NCBI GenBank assembly: GCA_024743115.1
Contig: JANSXC010000033.1
Coordinates: 1-55,012, forward strand
Reading direction: 5' to 3'
Length of the DNA stretch: 55,012 bases
Origin: a bacterium
Lineage (GTDB): Bacteria; Planctomycetota; UBA1135; UBA2386
The position numbers were made by a program, and so were the translations under genes. Within the stretch, counting starts at the first letter, position 1; every line of letters starts with the position of its first letter. Shown here in pieces: positions 24,914 to 34,292 of this stretch. A model generated the notes under the pieces. The model made no database searches and was not told the DNA's origin. It worked only from the letters and a program-made list of their open reading frames with translations.

Positions 24914-25618
24914 TTGCATCCATCCGTCTCCAAGCTGCTCGAGCTTCAGAAGGTTGACCAAGAGCTGCGGTCGCTTACGAAGGACATCGACAGTCTGCCT
25001 GCCGAGGAAGCCAAGCGGCGCAAGAACCTCGATGTGTTGATCGCCCAGACGACAGCCGCGCGCGAGGTGGTCAACAAGACCGAACTCGACACGCGCGCGC
25101 TCGAGAACGCGATCCGCGGCAGCGACGCCAATATCTCCAAGCTCAACGAGCGGCTCAACACGGTCCGCAACAACGCCGAGTATCAGGCGACGCTGTTCCA
25201 GATCGAAGCGGTGCGCAAGGAGCGCGACGCGACGCAGGAAGAGTGTTTGGCCCTGATCGAGGGCATCGACGAGCAGAAGGCGACGCTGGCAACCGCCGAA
25301 GCGGCGGAGGCGGAGGAGCAGAAGGTCTTCGACGCGTTCCTGGCCGAGGCGGAGCAGCTGCGGGCTTCGCGCGCCGACTCGATCGCGGAGGTGAAGGGCC
25401 GGCGCGACGCCGTCGCGGAGGGTGTCGCCGAGGACCTGCTCGGGACCTACGAAGGTCTGTTCAAGACGCGCGACGGCATGGCGGTCTGCCCGGTGGAGGA
25501 CAACTTCTGCCAGGGTTGCTACAACAAGGTCACGATGAACGACATCGCCAAGCTCATGGGCAAATCGTCGGTCGTCACCTGCGGCTCCTGCCAACGCATC
25601 CTCTACCTGCAAGCCTGA
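24914..25618 (+). CDS. Coiled-coil protein with C4-type zinc ribbon
   Basis: 234 residues from TTG 24914. No other start fits the aligned N-terminus MHPSVSKLLELQKVDQEL, which is typical of this widespread family (DUF164/zf-RING_7 type). Residues about 5-170 form a long coiled-coil hairpin (LNERLNTVRNNAEYQATLFQ). The C-terminus carries CQGCYNKV and CGSCQRILY, two C-x2-C knuckles of a zinc ribbon. Family members are thought to be linked to RNA or translation, but the function is not established. The gene ends 7 bases before selB, suggesting one transcript. Confidence 0.88.
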   Translation: MHPSVSKLLELQKVDQELRSLTKDIDSLPAEEAKRRKNLDVLIAQTTAAREVVNKTELDTRALENAIRGSDANISKLNERLNTVRNNAEYQATLFQIEAVRKERDATQEECLALIEGIDEQKATLATAEAAEAEEQKVFDAFLAEAEQLRASRADSIAEVKGRRDAVAEGVAEDLLGTYEGLFKTRDGMAVCPVEDNFCQGCYNKVTMNDIAKLMGKSSVVTCGSCQRILYLQA

Positions 25619-25625
25619 GGTCTCC

Positions 25626-27572
25626 ATGGCGCGGTCGATTCACCCCGTCGTCGTAGGGACTGCCGGGCACATCGACCACGGCAAGAGTTCGCTGGTCCAG
25701 GCGCTGACGGGCATCGATCCCGACCGCCTCAAGGAGGAGAAAGAGCGCGGGCTCACGATCGACCTCGGTTTCGCGCGGCTCAAGCTCAGCGATGGGAGGC
25801 TGCTCGGGCTCGTAGACGTGCCCGGACACGAGCGATTCGTGCGCAACATGGTCGCAGGCTGCACGGGGCTCGACCTCGTGATGCTCGTGGTTGCCGCCGA
25901 CGACAGCGTGATGCCGCAGACGATCGAGCACCTCGACATCGTGCATCTGCTCGGCGTGCGCGACGGGATCATCGTGATGACCAAGATCGATATGGTCGAC
26001 GAAGTCATCGCGGAGATCGCCGAAGAAGAGATTCGCGCGGCGGTGCAGGGCACGGTGCTCGCGGATGCTCCGATCATGCGCGTGAGCTCGGTCACCGGGG
26101 ACGGCATCCTCGAACTGCGCGACCGGCTCGAGGCGCTGGCGCTGAAGGTCGAGCCGCGGCAGTCCCGTGGACCGTTCCGGATGCCGATCCAGCGGGTGTT
26201 CTCGCTGCCGGGCATCGGCACGGTGGTGACCGGCATTCCGATCACGGGCTCGGTGCGACCGGGCACGGAACTCGAGGTGCTGCCGATCGAGCAGACGATC
26301 AAGGTTCGCGGTATCCATGCCTATGGCGGCAAGGTCGAGGAGGCCGTCGCCGGGCACAGTACGGCGCTGTCGGTCCCGGACGCCAAGACGGCTGGGGTGC
26401 GACGTGGGATGGTCTGTGCCGAGGCCGGGCTGTTCACGTCGGGCGACGCGGTCGACGTGGAACTCGAGCTCACGCCGCGGTCGCCGCGGTTGCGGCACCG
26501 CGATCCGATTCGATTCCATACCGGCACGGTCGAGGTGCGTGGCACCTTGCTGTTGCTCGATCGCGATCAGCTCGAGGCGAGCGCCAAGACATCGGTGCGC
26601 CTCGAACTCGACGAGCATGTCTCCTGTGCGACGACCGACCGCTTTCTGCTGCGGCTGCAGAACCCGGCGGTGACGGTGGGCGGCGGGCGGGTGCTGCGGG
26701 TCTCGCGTACGGGTCGCTATCGCCGGAAGGACCTCGGGCAGGAGCTCGAAGGCATCCTGGCTGCCGGCGATCAACCCGAGGCGCGCGTGCACCACGAACT
26801 CGAACAGGCTGGCGCGGACGGTCGCACGATCGACGACCTCGCGCACGTGCTCGAGCAGACCGACTCGGACGTGGTCGACCTGGTCGACGGGCTCGAGGAT
26901 GTCGAGTTGCATCACCGTGCGATGCGTGCGTTCCTCGCGAGTGCCGTCGCCGCCGGCGAGAAGGAGCTGCTCGAATCCGTCGAACGCATGCTCGCTCGCC
27001 GTCCCGACGCTGCGTCGATCAAGCGTTCGGCGCTGCGCACGACGCGGTCGCTGCCGCAACAGCTCGCGGAGTTCGTGATCGAGCGCTTGCAGGAGCGCGG
27101 CCGCGTGCGCGCCGGGCGTCAGGGGCAGATCCTCTTCCTGGATCGCCTCAAGCCGCTGCCGTCCGACCGCCAGGCGACATTCGACAGGATCATCGCGACC
27201 TGCGAAGAGCGCGCGTTCCGGCCGCCGACGGCGAACGAACTCAGTGCCGCGGTCGGTGCAGCCGGGGATTCGCTGCTGTCGTTGCTCGATCGTGCGATGG
27301 ACGAAGGGCGGATCGAGAAGGTCGGCGAGACGTTCTACGCCGCCGCGACGATCCGCACGGTGCTGCATCGCATCCGGGACAACTGTCTCGCGCACGACGA
27401 GGTACTCGACATCCCCGAACTGCGGGACGGCCTCGATACCAGTCGCAAGTTCTTGATCCCGCTGCTCGAGTATGTCGATTCGCTCGGGCTCACCGTGCTG
27501 CGCGGTGGGGTGCGGCGGCTGTTGCCGTCCTCGGATCTGAGTCGCGAGCTTGCCGCGGAGCGCGACGCCTAG
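25626..27572 (+). CDS. selB: Selenocysteine-specific translation elongation factor
   Basis: 648 residues. SelB carries Sec-tRNA to the ribosome at UGA codons followed by a SECIS hairpin. The GTPase domain shows AGHIDHGKSSL (G1), TIDLGFA (effector loop), VDVPGHERFVRNM (G3) and VMTKIDM (G4). EF-Tu-like domains II-III follow, with RMPIQRVFSLPGIGTVVTG. The C-terminal third contains winged-helix repeats that bind the SECIS element (ELSAAVGAAGDSLLSLLDRA, EVLDIPELRDGLDTSRKFLI). Length and domain order match SelB, so the genome is expected to decode selenocysteine. SelA, SelD and tRNA-Sec are not in the window. Confidence 0.95.
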   Translation: MARSIHPVVVGTAGHIDHGKSSLVQALTGIDPDRLKEEKERGLTIDLGFARLKLSDGRLLGLVDVPGHERFVRNMVAGCTGLDLVMLVVAADDSVMPQTIEHLDIVHLLGVRDGIIVMTKIDMVDEVIAEIAEEEIRAAVQGTVLADAPIMRVSSVTGDGILELRDRLEALALKVEPRQSRGPFRMPIQRVFSLPGIGTVVTGIPITGSVRPGTELEVLPIEQTIKVRGIHAYGGKVEEAVAGHSTALSVPDAKTAGVRRGMVCAEAGLFTSGDAVDVELELTPRSPRLRHRDPIRFHTGTVEVRGTLLLLDRDQLEASAKTSVRLELDEHVSCATTDRFLLRLQNPAVTVGGGRVLRVSRTGRYRRKDLGQELEGILAAGDQPEARVHHELEQAGADGRTIDDLAHVLEQTDSDVVDLVDGLEDVELHHRAMRAFLASAVAAGEKELLESVERMLARRPDAASIKRSALRTTRSLPQQLAEFVIERLQERGRVRAGRQGQILFLDRLKPLPSDRQATFDRIIATCEERAFRPPTANELSAAVGAAGDSLLSLLDRAMDEGRIEKVGETFYAAATIRTVLHRIRDNCLAHDEVLDIPELRDGLDTSRKFLIPLLEYVDSLGLTVLRGGVRRLLPSSDLSRELAAERDA

Positions 27573-27810
27573 GAGCTTGGGCCTCGTGGCTCGCATTCCG
27601 GCGGCGCAAGCGCTCGGCCGATGGGGCGAGAGGGTCGGTCGCGCCACGCTCGCAGCGGGTTTGCCCTGGGCGCGTTCTCCGGATTCTGTCGCGGAATACA
27701 TCATTTCGTCGGTGTCACGGGGTGTTCGGGCCCGCCGACCCGGCAACAGTCCCGTGCCCGATGCGGCCGATAGATAGGGGGATCGTGACCTCGACGATCA
27801 GGAGACGGGA

Positions 27811-30597
27811 ATGACGGGCGACCACCACGACGACGACTACGACGACGACTTCCTGGACGACTTCGCGCTCGACGATGGCGCGGGTCCGGCCGGCGACGAC
27901 ACCGGGGCGGGAGATTCTGACGAAGCGGCCGACGGGCCGATCGACTTCGATCCGGAGGTCCCGAGCGCGGATGAGTCGGGCGATGGTAGCGATGGCTTCG
28001 ACGTGAGTCCGGACTTCGACGTGGCGGGACCCGGGTCGGATTTCGACGACGTGGTGGCGGCGGAGTCGGCGGATGCGGCCGACGATCTCGGTGACGACGA
28101 TCTGCCGATGCCGACCGACGAGGATCTGCCAACGCTCGAGGAGTTCGCGCTCGAGGATCCGTTCGACAACGAGGCGGCGGAGTCGCTTGGCGAGGAGCTT
28201 CCTGGCGATGGCGCCTCTGCCGATGAACCCTCTGCCGATGAACCCTCTGCCGATGAGGCTGCGCCCGCCGATCCTGCGATGGCGGGGCCGAGCTTCGACG
28301 ACGATCCATTGTTCGGATCGAGTCCGGCGCCGGGTGACGAGGCGTCAGCGCCGGACGGGCCCGACGAAGACGACATGCTCTTCGAGGACCATACGCAAGG
28401 CATCGAGGCGTCCGAGACGTTCGTGCGCAAGCAGCAGTTCGACGAGGGCAACGAGAGCGATTGGCAGGGTGAGCAACTCGAGCTGGACTCGGAGGATGGT
28501 TTCCCCGTGGCCGGTACGCCGTCGGAACCCGCAGCGCTCGAGAGCGGTATCCCGATGGACGACGAAGCCGGAACTCCGGTCGAGCTCGGCGCGACTGCCG
28601 AGTTCGTCGGCGACGACCGCCCGCTCGATGCGGAGCTGGATTCGTTGTTGGAGGAGGACGAGTTCGCGCTCGACAGTGAGGGCGAGCTCGAGATCGTCGG
28701 GGGTGACACCGTCGCTGGCACGCCCGTGCCCGAGCAGCCAGCTGAACATGCTGCGGAGATCGAGACGATTGGCGAGCCGGAGCCGGCGTTCGAGGATTCG
28801 GCGCTCGGTGACCAGGGGGGCGACGAGATCAGCCTGGCCGGCGAAGAGGCGTTCGTCATCGAGGACAACGACTGGCAGGAAGTCGAACTCGGCGCGCCTG
28901 CTGCGCTGCCGGCGGACGACGTCGAAGGTGCGAGCGCGGATGTGGCGCCCGAGGTTCTCGAGCCCGCGAGTCTGTCGGCGGATCTCGAGGCCGTCGGGGA
29001 GGACGTCGAGCCCGCCCTCGGCGATGCCGGCGAAACGTCCGCGGAGGACTACGAGTTCATCGGTTCGTTGTCGGAGGCCGCGAACGCCGAGTCGGCCGGC
29101 CAGGCCGAGGGCTGGGAGCCGCTGCCAGGAACCCGGATGGATGAACTGGCCGAGGTCGATGGCGTCGAAACCGTCGACGACGAGGCCGCGGGTGGCGACA
29201 GCTATGCGCCTGCGCCTCAGTTGCAGGCGGTGGCGACCGCGGATGCGAGCGAACACGACGAACTCTACGCCGATGCCGATGGCGACGAGGACCCCGAGGT
29301 CGTCGGCGGCTATCAGGAACGCCACAAGCTGTTCGGCATGCTGACGGCGGTGGCGGCGTTGCTGTTCGTCGGCCTGGGGGCAACGATTGCGATTCTGCGG
29401 CCCGAGCTGATCGGCCTGCGCTTCGCGCCCGAGAAGGTCGAGGTGGTGCAGTTGCCGCGACCGCGGGTCGATCTCGAGATTGCGGCCCCGCCGCTGCCCG
29501 CGACCGGACTCGAGGGGCCGGATGTGGGCGTCGCGGAGCCGCCCAAGGTGACCAGTGGCGATCCTGCCCCAAACGGCGGTGACCCGACTCCGGGCGGGAC
29601 CGATCCGAACGGGACCGATCCGAACGGGGCCGATCCGAACGGGGCCGATCCGAGCGGCAGCGATCCGAACGTGTCCGAGCCAAGCGGGGGCGAGCCGAAT
29701 GGCCACGAGACCGGGGCGCCCACGGGCGTCGACCCCGACCCTGCTGGAACGGATCCGCGGACCGCAGGGCCGGCTGGACAGGATCCCTCGACCGGCGTTC
29801 CGGGTACCGGTGCTCCGGTTGCGGGCGACCCGGTCGGCGGCCCTGGCGCGGGCTTGCCCGCGGCTGGCGACCCCGGAGCGGATTCGCCTACGGTGGGCGA
29901 CCCGACAGCGAGCAGCGGCGATCCGACCGCCGGCGGCGAAGGGGAGTCGACGCCGGTCGCGATCGCGCCGTCGGCTACCGGGGATACGGATACGCAGGAG
30001 AATTGGCCGGTGACGGTGCTGCAGGGCCCGGAAAAGCCGCCCTCGACGCCCAAAGAAGAGCTCGTCGCGATGGGCGACAATCTGCTCGCCGGTCCGCAGA
30101 ATGAACCGACTTCGCGCCAGGCCGCTGACGGTGTGTTGCCGGGTTCGCGGGCATTCGCCCAGCTCGACAACGGCAACTACTTCATCGGCAGCGTCAAAGC
30201 GGTGAACACCCGCTTCCTGACGCTGCGTCTGCGTGACGGTGAGATCAGCCTCGCGCGGGACTCGATCGTCAAGCTCACCGGGCTCGGCTCGGCCGACTTC
30301 GAAGAGTTGCAACGCGCGACCTCCGGCTTCATCCGGTTGACCAACAACAACCGCCTCGTCGGCTCGATCCTCGAAGGGATCCGCGACGATCACGTCATTC
30401 TGCAGACCCGCAGCAACCGAGTGATGCTGCCGAAGTCGGTGGTGGGCAAGATCGTCGAGCAGGCGAACGAATCGGGTGTGCGCATCGGCACGACCAACGA
30501 GGAAGACGCCTGGTTGCGGCGCCTGTCGGAGCAGCAGCTCAAGGGCGGCGATCTGCGGGCGGCGACCCCGAAGCCCGACGGTGGCAGCGGCCGGTAG
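27811..30597 (+). CDS. Giant acidic single-pass membrane protein with repeat linker and C-terminal beta domain
   Basis: 928 residues. AGGAG at 27800-27804 supports ATG 27811. The first about 500 residues are extremely acidic and disordered (FLDDFALDDG, EFALEDPFDNE), with a threefold repeat SADEP at about residues 137-151. One transmembrane helix lies at about 506-530 (LTAVAALLFVGLGATIAIL). After it comes a Pro/Gly/Asp linker with about five (G/A)-x-DPNG pentapeptides near residues 596-620. About 100 C-terminal residues (780-880) form strands such as NYFIGSVKAVNTRFLTLRL and RLVGSILEGIRDDHVILQT, resembling an SH3-like or Sm-like barrel. No known function. It may be a membrane scaffold with an outer sensor domain and an acidic cytoplasmic tail. 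Confidence 0.85.
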   Translation: MTGDHHDDDYDDDFLDDFALDDGAGPAGDDTGAGDSDEAADGPIDFDPEVPSADESGDGSDGFDVSPDFDVAGPGSDFDDVVAAESADAADDLGDDDLPMPTDEDLPTLEEFALEDPFDNEAAESLGEELPGDGASADEPSADEPSADEAAPADPAMAGPSFDDDPLFGSSPAPGDEASAPDGPDEDDMLFEDHTQGIEASETFVRKQQFDEGNESDWQGEQLELDSEDGFPVAGTPSEPAALESGIPMDDEAGTPVELGATAEFVGDDRPLDAELDSLLEEDEFALDSEGELEIVGGDTVAGTPVPEQPAEHAAEIETIGEPEPAFEDSALGDQGGDEISLAGEEAFVIEDNDWQEVELGAPAALPADDVEGASADVAPEVLEPASLSADLEAVGEDVEPALGDAGETSAEDYEFIGSLSEAANAESAGQAEGWEPLPGTRMDELAEVDGVETVDDEAAGGDSYAPAPQLQAVATADASEHDELYADADGDEDPEVVGGYQERHKLFGMLTAVAALLFVGLGATIAILRPELIGLRFAPEKVEVVQLPRPRVDLEIAAPPLPATGLEGPDVGVAEPPKVTSGDPAPNGGDPTPGGTDPNGTDPNGADPNGADPSGSDPNVSEPSGGEPNGHETGAPTGVDPDPAGTDPRTAGPAGQDPSTGVPGTGAPVAGDPVGGPGAGLPAAGDPGADSPTVGDPTASSGDPTAGGEGESTPVAIAPSATGDTDTQENWPVTVLQGPEKPPSTPKEELVAMGDNLLAGPQNEPTSRQAADGVLPGSRAFAQLDNGNYFIGSVKAVNTRFLTLRLRDGEISLARDSIVKLTGLGSADFEELQRATSGFIRLTNNNRLVGSILEGIRDDHVILQTRSNRVMLPKSVVGKIVEQANESGVRIGTTNEEDAWLRRLSEQQLKGGDLRAATPKPDGGSGR

Positions 30598-30681
30598 ATC
30601 GGGCTGGCCCGGGGCCGCGGCCGTGGCAAGCCGCCGAGCCTTGCGGGAGAGCTCGGGTCTCGTCGTCGTGCTAGGTCGTTG

Positions 30682-30708
30682 AAGCCCGCGAGCGCCCGCC
30701 GCGGGTTT
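30682..30708 (+). terminator. Stem-loop between the acidic protein and the zinc-ribbon gene
   Basis: AAGCCCGCG and CGCGGGTTT form a 9-bp stem (one G-T pair) around a 9-base loop, about 85 bases after the stop. The A and T flanks would suit an intrinsic terminator, but the T-run is only three bases. Confidence 0.4.
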
Positions 30709-30740
30709 CCCGCAGCGGCCGAACGAACTACAACCACGGC

Positions 30741-31250
30741 GTGGACGAGTGCCCCGAATGTGGCAGTCGCGATTTCGAGGTCGTGATGGTGGACGGTGCG
30801 GCGGCGCGCGAATGCGGGCTTTGTGGTGCTCGTTCGGGTGATGCGCGGGCCGTTGCGGATCTCGGCGATGCCGAGGCGGCGGCCGAGCATGGCTACGGCG
30901 GCCCGGTGTGGCCGCTCGTGCAGGAGCTGCGGTCGCTGTCGGGGCTGGCCGTCGATGGGGCCGAGCCCGGGGACGTCGAGCGCCGTAAGCTGCCGCGCGT
31001 CGAACTGATCCCGAAGTCCGCGGGGGCCCTGCGCGAACTCGAGAACCTCGCCAACTCGCTGCAGCTCGGCGGCGCGGCACTGCACTCCGAGTGGCGGCTC
31101 ACGGTCACGAGCGGGCGGCATCTGACGTTCGTGCTCGCGCCGCTGTCCGGGAGCGACGCGCGCGGCGCGCAGCTCGATCTCGCGACCCTCGCGCGCCAGT
31201 TCGCGCGGGATCGGCGGTTGTCTTGGTGGCACGAGACGCCCGAGGGGTAG
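30741..31250 (+). CDS. Small zinc-ribbon protein, unknown
   Basis: 169 residues from GTG 30741. The N-terminus MDECPECGSRDFEVV followed by RECGLCGARSG supplies two C-x2-C pairs of a zinc ribbon. The rest is one alpha/beta domain with no recognised motif (RVELIPKSAGALRELENLA, LTFVLAPLSGSDARGAQLD). It could bind a nucleic acid or a protein partner. The following secreted protein lies 52 bases away and has its own start region. Confidence 0.75.
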   Translation: MDECPECGSRDFEVVMVDGAAARECGLCGARSGDARAVADLGDAEAAAEHGYGGPVWPLVQELRSLSGLAVDGAEPGDVERRKLPRVELIPKSAGALRELENLANSLQLGGAALHSEWRLTVTSGRHLTFVLAPLSGSDARGAQLDLATLARQFARDRRLSWWHETPEG

Positions 31251-31302
31251 TTGCGTTACGGTATCGCGGGTAGACCCCTGCCGACGTCGATCCGACGCCG
31301 CG

Positions 31303-32880
31303 ATGCCGATGACCCGACCCCTGCTGCTGCTCTTCTCGCTCTTCGTCACCCTGGCCGCACTGCCCGCGCAGGGTGACCTCGAGGCTCGGCTGGATGCCGT
31401 GCGCGAGTTCAAGATCTACATGAAGAAGGCGCGCGAGGAGGCGCTGCAGGTCGAGGCCGTGATCACGCTCGAGGGCAACGAGTGTCGGCCCGCTGCCGAA
31501 GAACTCTTCAAGCTGCTGAAGCACAAGACGGAGCGGGTCCGCAAGACCGCGCTCGGGGTGCTCGCGACCTATCGCGAGCCGGCGACGTTCCAGGCCTGGA
31601 TCGACGAGATGCCGAAAATGAAGGACGCCCAGCAGCTCGCGACGATCGTGCTGTTGCTCGGGCAGTCGAAGGTCGCGGCCGGCATCCCCGCGATCGAGGC
31701 CGCGGCAGGCGGGCCCAAGGCGAACGCCACGGTCAAGTACGAGGCGGCACGCGCGCTGCGCCGGATCGGCAAGGCGGGCACGACGGGGCTGCTCGGCACG
31801 TTGCTCGGGGATGCGGATGCCGCCGTGCGCATGGCGGCCGCGGACGCGGTCGGCGATCTGAAGCTGGCAGCGCACACCGAGGCGTTGATCCGGCTCATCA
31901 ACGACTCGGAATGGCAGGTGCAGAGCGCGGCGATCACGGCGCTCGGCAAACTCCGGCCGCAGTCGGCGGTGCAGCCGCTCATCGACCTGATGAAGCAGCC
32001 GGGTCGGCTCAAGATGGAATGCGCGAACGCGCTGTTCCTGATCACGACGTTCGACTTCGGGCCCGACCCCGAGCGTTGGCAGAATCACTGGAACAGCCTG
32101 ATGCGCGTCGAGGGCTGGCGCATCCCGACCGAGGAGGAGCTGCAGAAGGCGCGCGAGTCGCGCAAGAAGTACAACGAGATCTACGGGATGAAGGAGGGCG
32201 ACCGGAATCCGTTCCGGGACATCCCGAACACCTCGACCAACGTGCTGTTCATCATCGACCAGTCTGGCTCGATGGACGACATGGTCATCGAGGTCGAGAA
32301 GTTCCAGGGCTACGCCGACCGGCGCCGGCTCACGATCGTGAAGACGGACCTGATGAACACGATCGACACGCTGACCAAGGACACGAACTTCGATATCGTC
32401 GCGTTCGCAACGGACCTCAAGGTCTGGAAGAAGCGGCTCGTACCTGCCAACGTCGTGAATCGGTCGGCGGCGAAACGCTTCATCCAACGCCTGAAGCCGC
32501 TCGGCGGCAGCGAGTCGCAGGCGCTCGCGGCGTCGGGTCTGGGCGGCGCGGCGAACCTCGCCGCGGGCAAGACCAACACGCTCAAGGCGCTGATGTACGC
32601 GTTCGGCATCGACCCCGAGAAGCCGGCGCCGAAGGCCGCGGTGACCGGGCCGGGCAAGACCGCGATGAAGTGGAAGATCGATACCGTCTACTTCCTCAGT
32701 GACGGGCGACCGTCGACGGGTGTGTTGGTCGACACCAACGAGATCCTCAAGGAAGTCAATCGACTCAACGAAGCGTATCGGATGACGTTCCATACGATCG
32801 CGATCGGCGACTTCCAGAAGGCGTTCCTGCGCGACCTCGCCCGTCAGAACGGCGGCGAGTTCGTCGACATGGGACGTTAA
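31303..32880 (+). CDS. Exported HEAT-repeat and von Willebrand A-domain protein
   Basis: 525 residues from ATG 31303. A signal peptide (RPLLLLFSLFVTLAALPAQG) is cleaved near PAQG. Residues about 60-250 contain HEAT-like helical repeats (AVRMAAADAVGDLKLAAHTE, WQVQSAAITALGKLRPQSA). The second half is a VWA domain with the metal-ion site LFIIDQSGSM (D-x-S-x-S) and YFLSDGRPSTG. HEAT plus VWA proteins of this type are common in planctomycetes and are thought to mediate protein-protein contacts, possibly at the cell surface. The stop overlaps the convergent MFS gene's stop by 4 bases. Confidence 0.87.
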   Translation: MPMTRPLLLLFSLFVTLAALPAQGDLEARLDAVREFKIYMKKAREEALQVEAVITLEGNECRPAAEELFKLLKHKTERVRKTALGVLATYREPATFQAWIDEMPKMKDAQQLATIVLLLGQSKVAAGIPAIEAAAGGPKANATVKYEAARALRRIGKAGTTGLLGTLLGDADAAVRMAAADAVGDLKLAAHTEALIRLINDSEWQVQSAAITALGKLRPQSAVQPLIDLMKQPGRLKMECANALFLITTFDFGPDPERWQNHWNSLMRVEGWRIPTEEELQKARESRKKYNEIYGMKEGDRNPFRDIPNTSTNVLFIIDQSGSMDDMVIEVEKFQGYADRRRLTIVKTDLMNTIDTLTKDTNFDIVAFATDLKVWKKRLVPANVVNRSAAKRFIQRLKPLGGSESQALAASGLGGAANLAAGKTNTLKALMYAFGIDPEKPAPKAAVTGPGKTAMKWKIDTVYFLSDGRPSTGVLVDTNEILKEVNRLNEAYRMTFHTIAIGDFQKAFLRDLARQNGGEFVDMGR

Positions 32881-34175
32881 CGCCGACTCGTATCGCCGGC
32901 ACCGGGGCGGGCGTGCAGGCGCGCGGACGCGGGTGCCAGCAGCACCATCACGATGGCTGCGCCCGCCCCGATGCCGCCGGCCCAGAACATGGTCGTGGCC
33001 ATGCCGTGTTCGTCCTGTGCGCGGAACAGCAGTACGTTGCAGCCGGCGTAGACGAGTCGCGCGCCGAGTGACAGCACGGAGAGCACGGTGGTGCGGGCGG
33101 TGCTGTCGATGCGATGGTTGACGAACTCCTGTAGCAGTGCAGTGTGAAGCCCGAACGGCACCTGCTGCACGAAGAACATCGTGACCCCGAGCCAGGCGAG
33201 CAGGCGGGTCGAATCCCCGACCGTCGCAGTATGGCGTTCGTAGCCCATGACGACGAGCGAGCCGGCGAGCGCGAGCGGCATCGCGAGGAACAGTGCGAGG
33301 CGTCCGAAGCGGGCGACGAGGTGGGGCACCGCGGCGCTCAGCGGTGCCGCGACGAGGTTCATGAGAGCGAACAGGCCGCCGACCACGAGCGGGTCGCTCA
33401 GCCACGGTTCGACCTCGGCCGTCGCCTTCATGTAGGGCTGGTAGTTGTGGAACGGGTACCGCAGCAGCGCGAACAGAACGATCCAGTAGCCGAGCAGCCA
33501 GAGCACCGCGGGTCGTTTCAGGTCGCGCGCGGCGTGCCGGGCGAAGTCGCGGTCGACCGGGCGGCCTGCACGCGGCGTCAGGCGCGTCGCGAGTACCGCG
33601 GCCGATCCGGTCAGTACGCAGGTCAGAACGATCGTCAGGTCGTAGGCGTTGCCCTCCGCGTTGCCGTGCCGTGCGAGAAGGCCGCCGAGCAGGAACGCCG
33701 TGCCGGTGCCGTAGAGTCGGCGGGCGTTGACGCGGCCCTCTTCACGCAGGTAGCGATGGCTCTGTCCGGCCTCGCGCAACGACTCGTAGAGCATGACGGC
33801 TGGCGGACCTGACAGTGCGGCATGACCGCAGCCGAGGAGCGCTTCGCCGACCAGGAACCCGGCATAGGTCGGCCACAGCAGCAGGATGCCGAAACCGAGG
33901 CTCAGCAGCGCCGGGCCCAGGATCAGCATGCGACGCGGACCGAGGCGGTCGGCGAGCAGGCCCGTCGGGATCTCCGCGGCGAACATCGCGACGTAGTAGA
34001 CGGCGACGATTTCGCCGTACGCACTCTGGTCCATGCCGTGCTGCCCGAAGAACAGGAACAGGAACGGCACGCACGCGAACGGATACGTCACGAGCCCATA
34101 GGCGCGCAGCAATCGGAGTTCACGGTCGAGCTTCGGCAAGCGGGTCAGCGTGGCGCGCGTTCCGGCCGATCGCAA
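32877..34175 (-). CDS. MFS transporter
   Basis: 432 residues, about 12 hydrophobic helices. The loop 2-3 signature of the family is visible as GLLADRLGPRRML (G-x-x-x-D-R-x-G-R-R). Substrate not predictable. The 3' ends of this gene and the VWA gene overlap at a TTAA, so each supplies part of the other's stop. Confidence 0.88.
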   Translation of the reverse strand: MRSAGTRATLTRLPKLDRELRLLRAYGLVTYPFACVPFLFLFFGQHGMDQSAYGEIVAVYYVAMFAAEIPTGLLADRLGPRRMLILGPALLSLGFGILLLWPTYAGFLVGEALLGCGHAALSGPPAVMLYESLREAGQSHRYLREEGRVNARRLYGTGTAFLLGGLLARHGNAEGNAYDLTIVLTCVLTGSAAVLATRLTPRAGRPVDRDFARHAARDLKRPAVLWLLGYWIVLFALLRYPFHNYQPYMKATAEVEPWLSDPLVVGGLFALMNLVAAPLSAAVPHLVARFGRLALFLAMPLALAGSLVVMGYERHTATVGDSTRLLAWLGVTMFFVQQVPFGLHTALLQEFVNHRIDSTARTTVLSVLSLGARLVYAGCNVLLFRAQDEHGMATTMFWAGGIGAGAAIVMVLLAPASARLHARPGAGDTSRR

Positions 34176-34238
34176 CGGCGCTTTGTTAAGACCGTCTCAT
34201 CGTGGGTTGCCTGCCCTGTCGCGGTTTTGCGCCCGGGG

Positions 34239-34244
34239 TATACT
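34239..34244 (+). promoter_or_regulatory. Candidate -10 element for the Met-rich secreted protein gene
   Basis: TATACT (5 of 6 matches) lies 48 bases before ATG 34293. The -35 window at 17-base spacing (CTGTCG) matches only 3 of 6. Confidence 0.4.
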
Positions 34245-34292
34245 CCTCGGCAGCCTCCCCCGAGCCCCAGCTCCCGGAAGCGATCCTCCACC

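Noticed and set aside
27573..27810. tRNA-Sec next to selB
   Set aside because: No acceptor stem pairing and no T-loop GTTCGA-type sequence could be found in the gap.
28345..31080. 911-residue minus-strand open frame
   Set aside because: Antisense to the acidic protein. Acidic codons read backwards give Arg/Leu/Ala filler. No recognisable domain.
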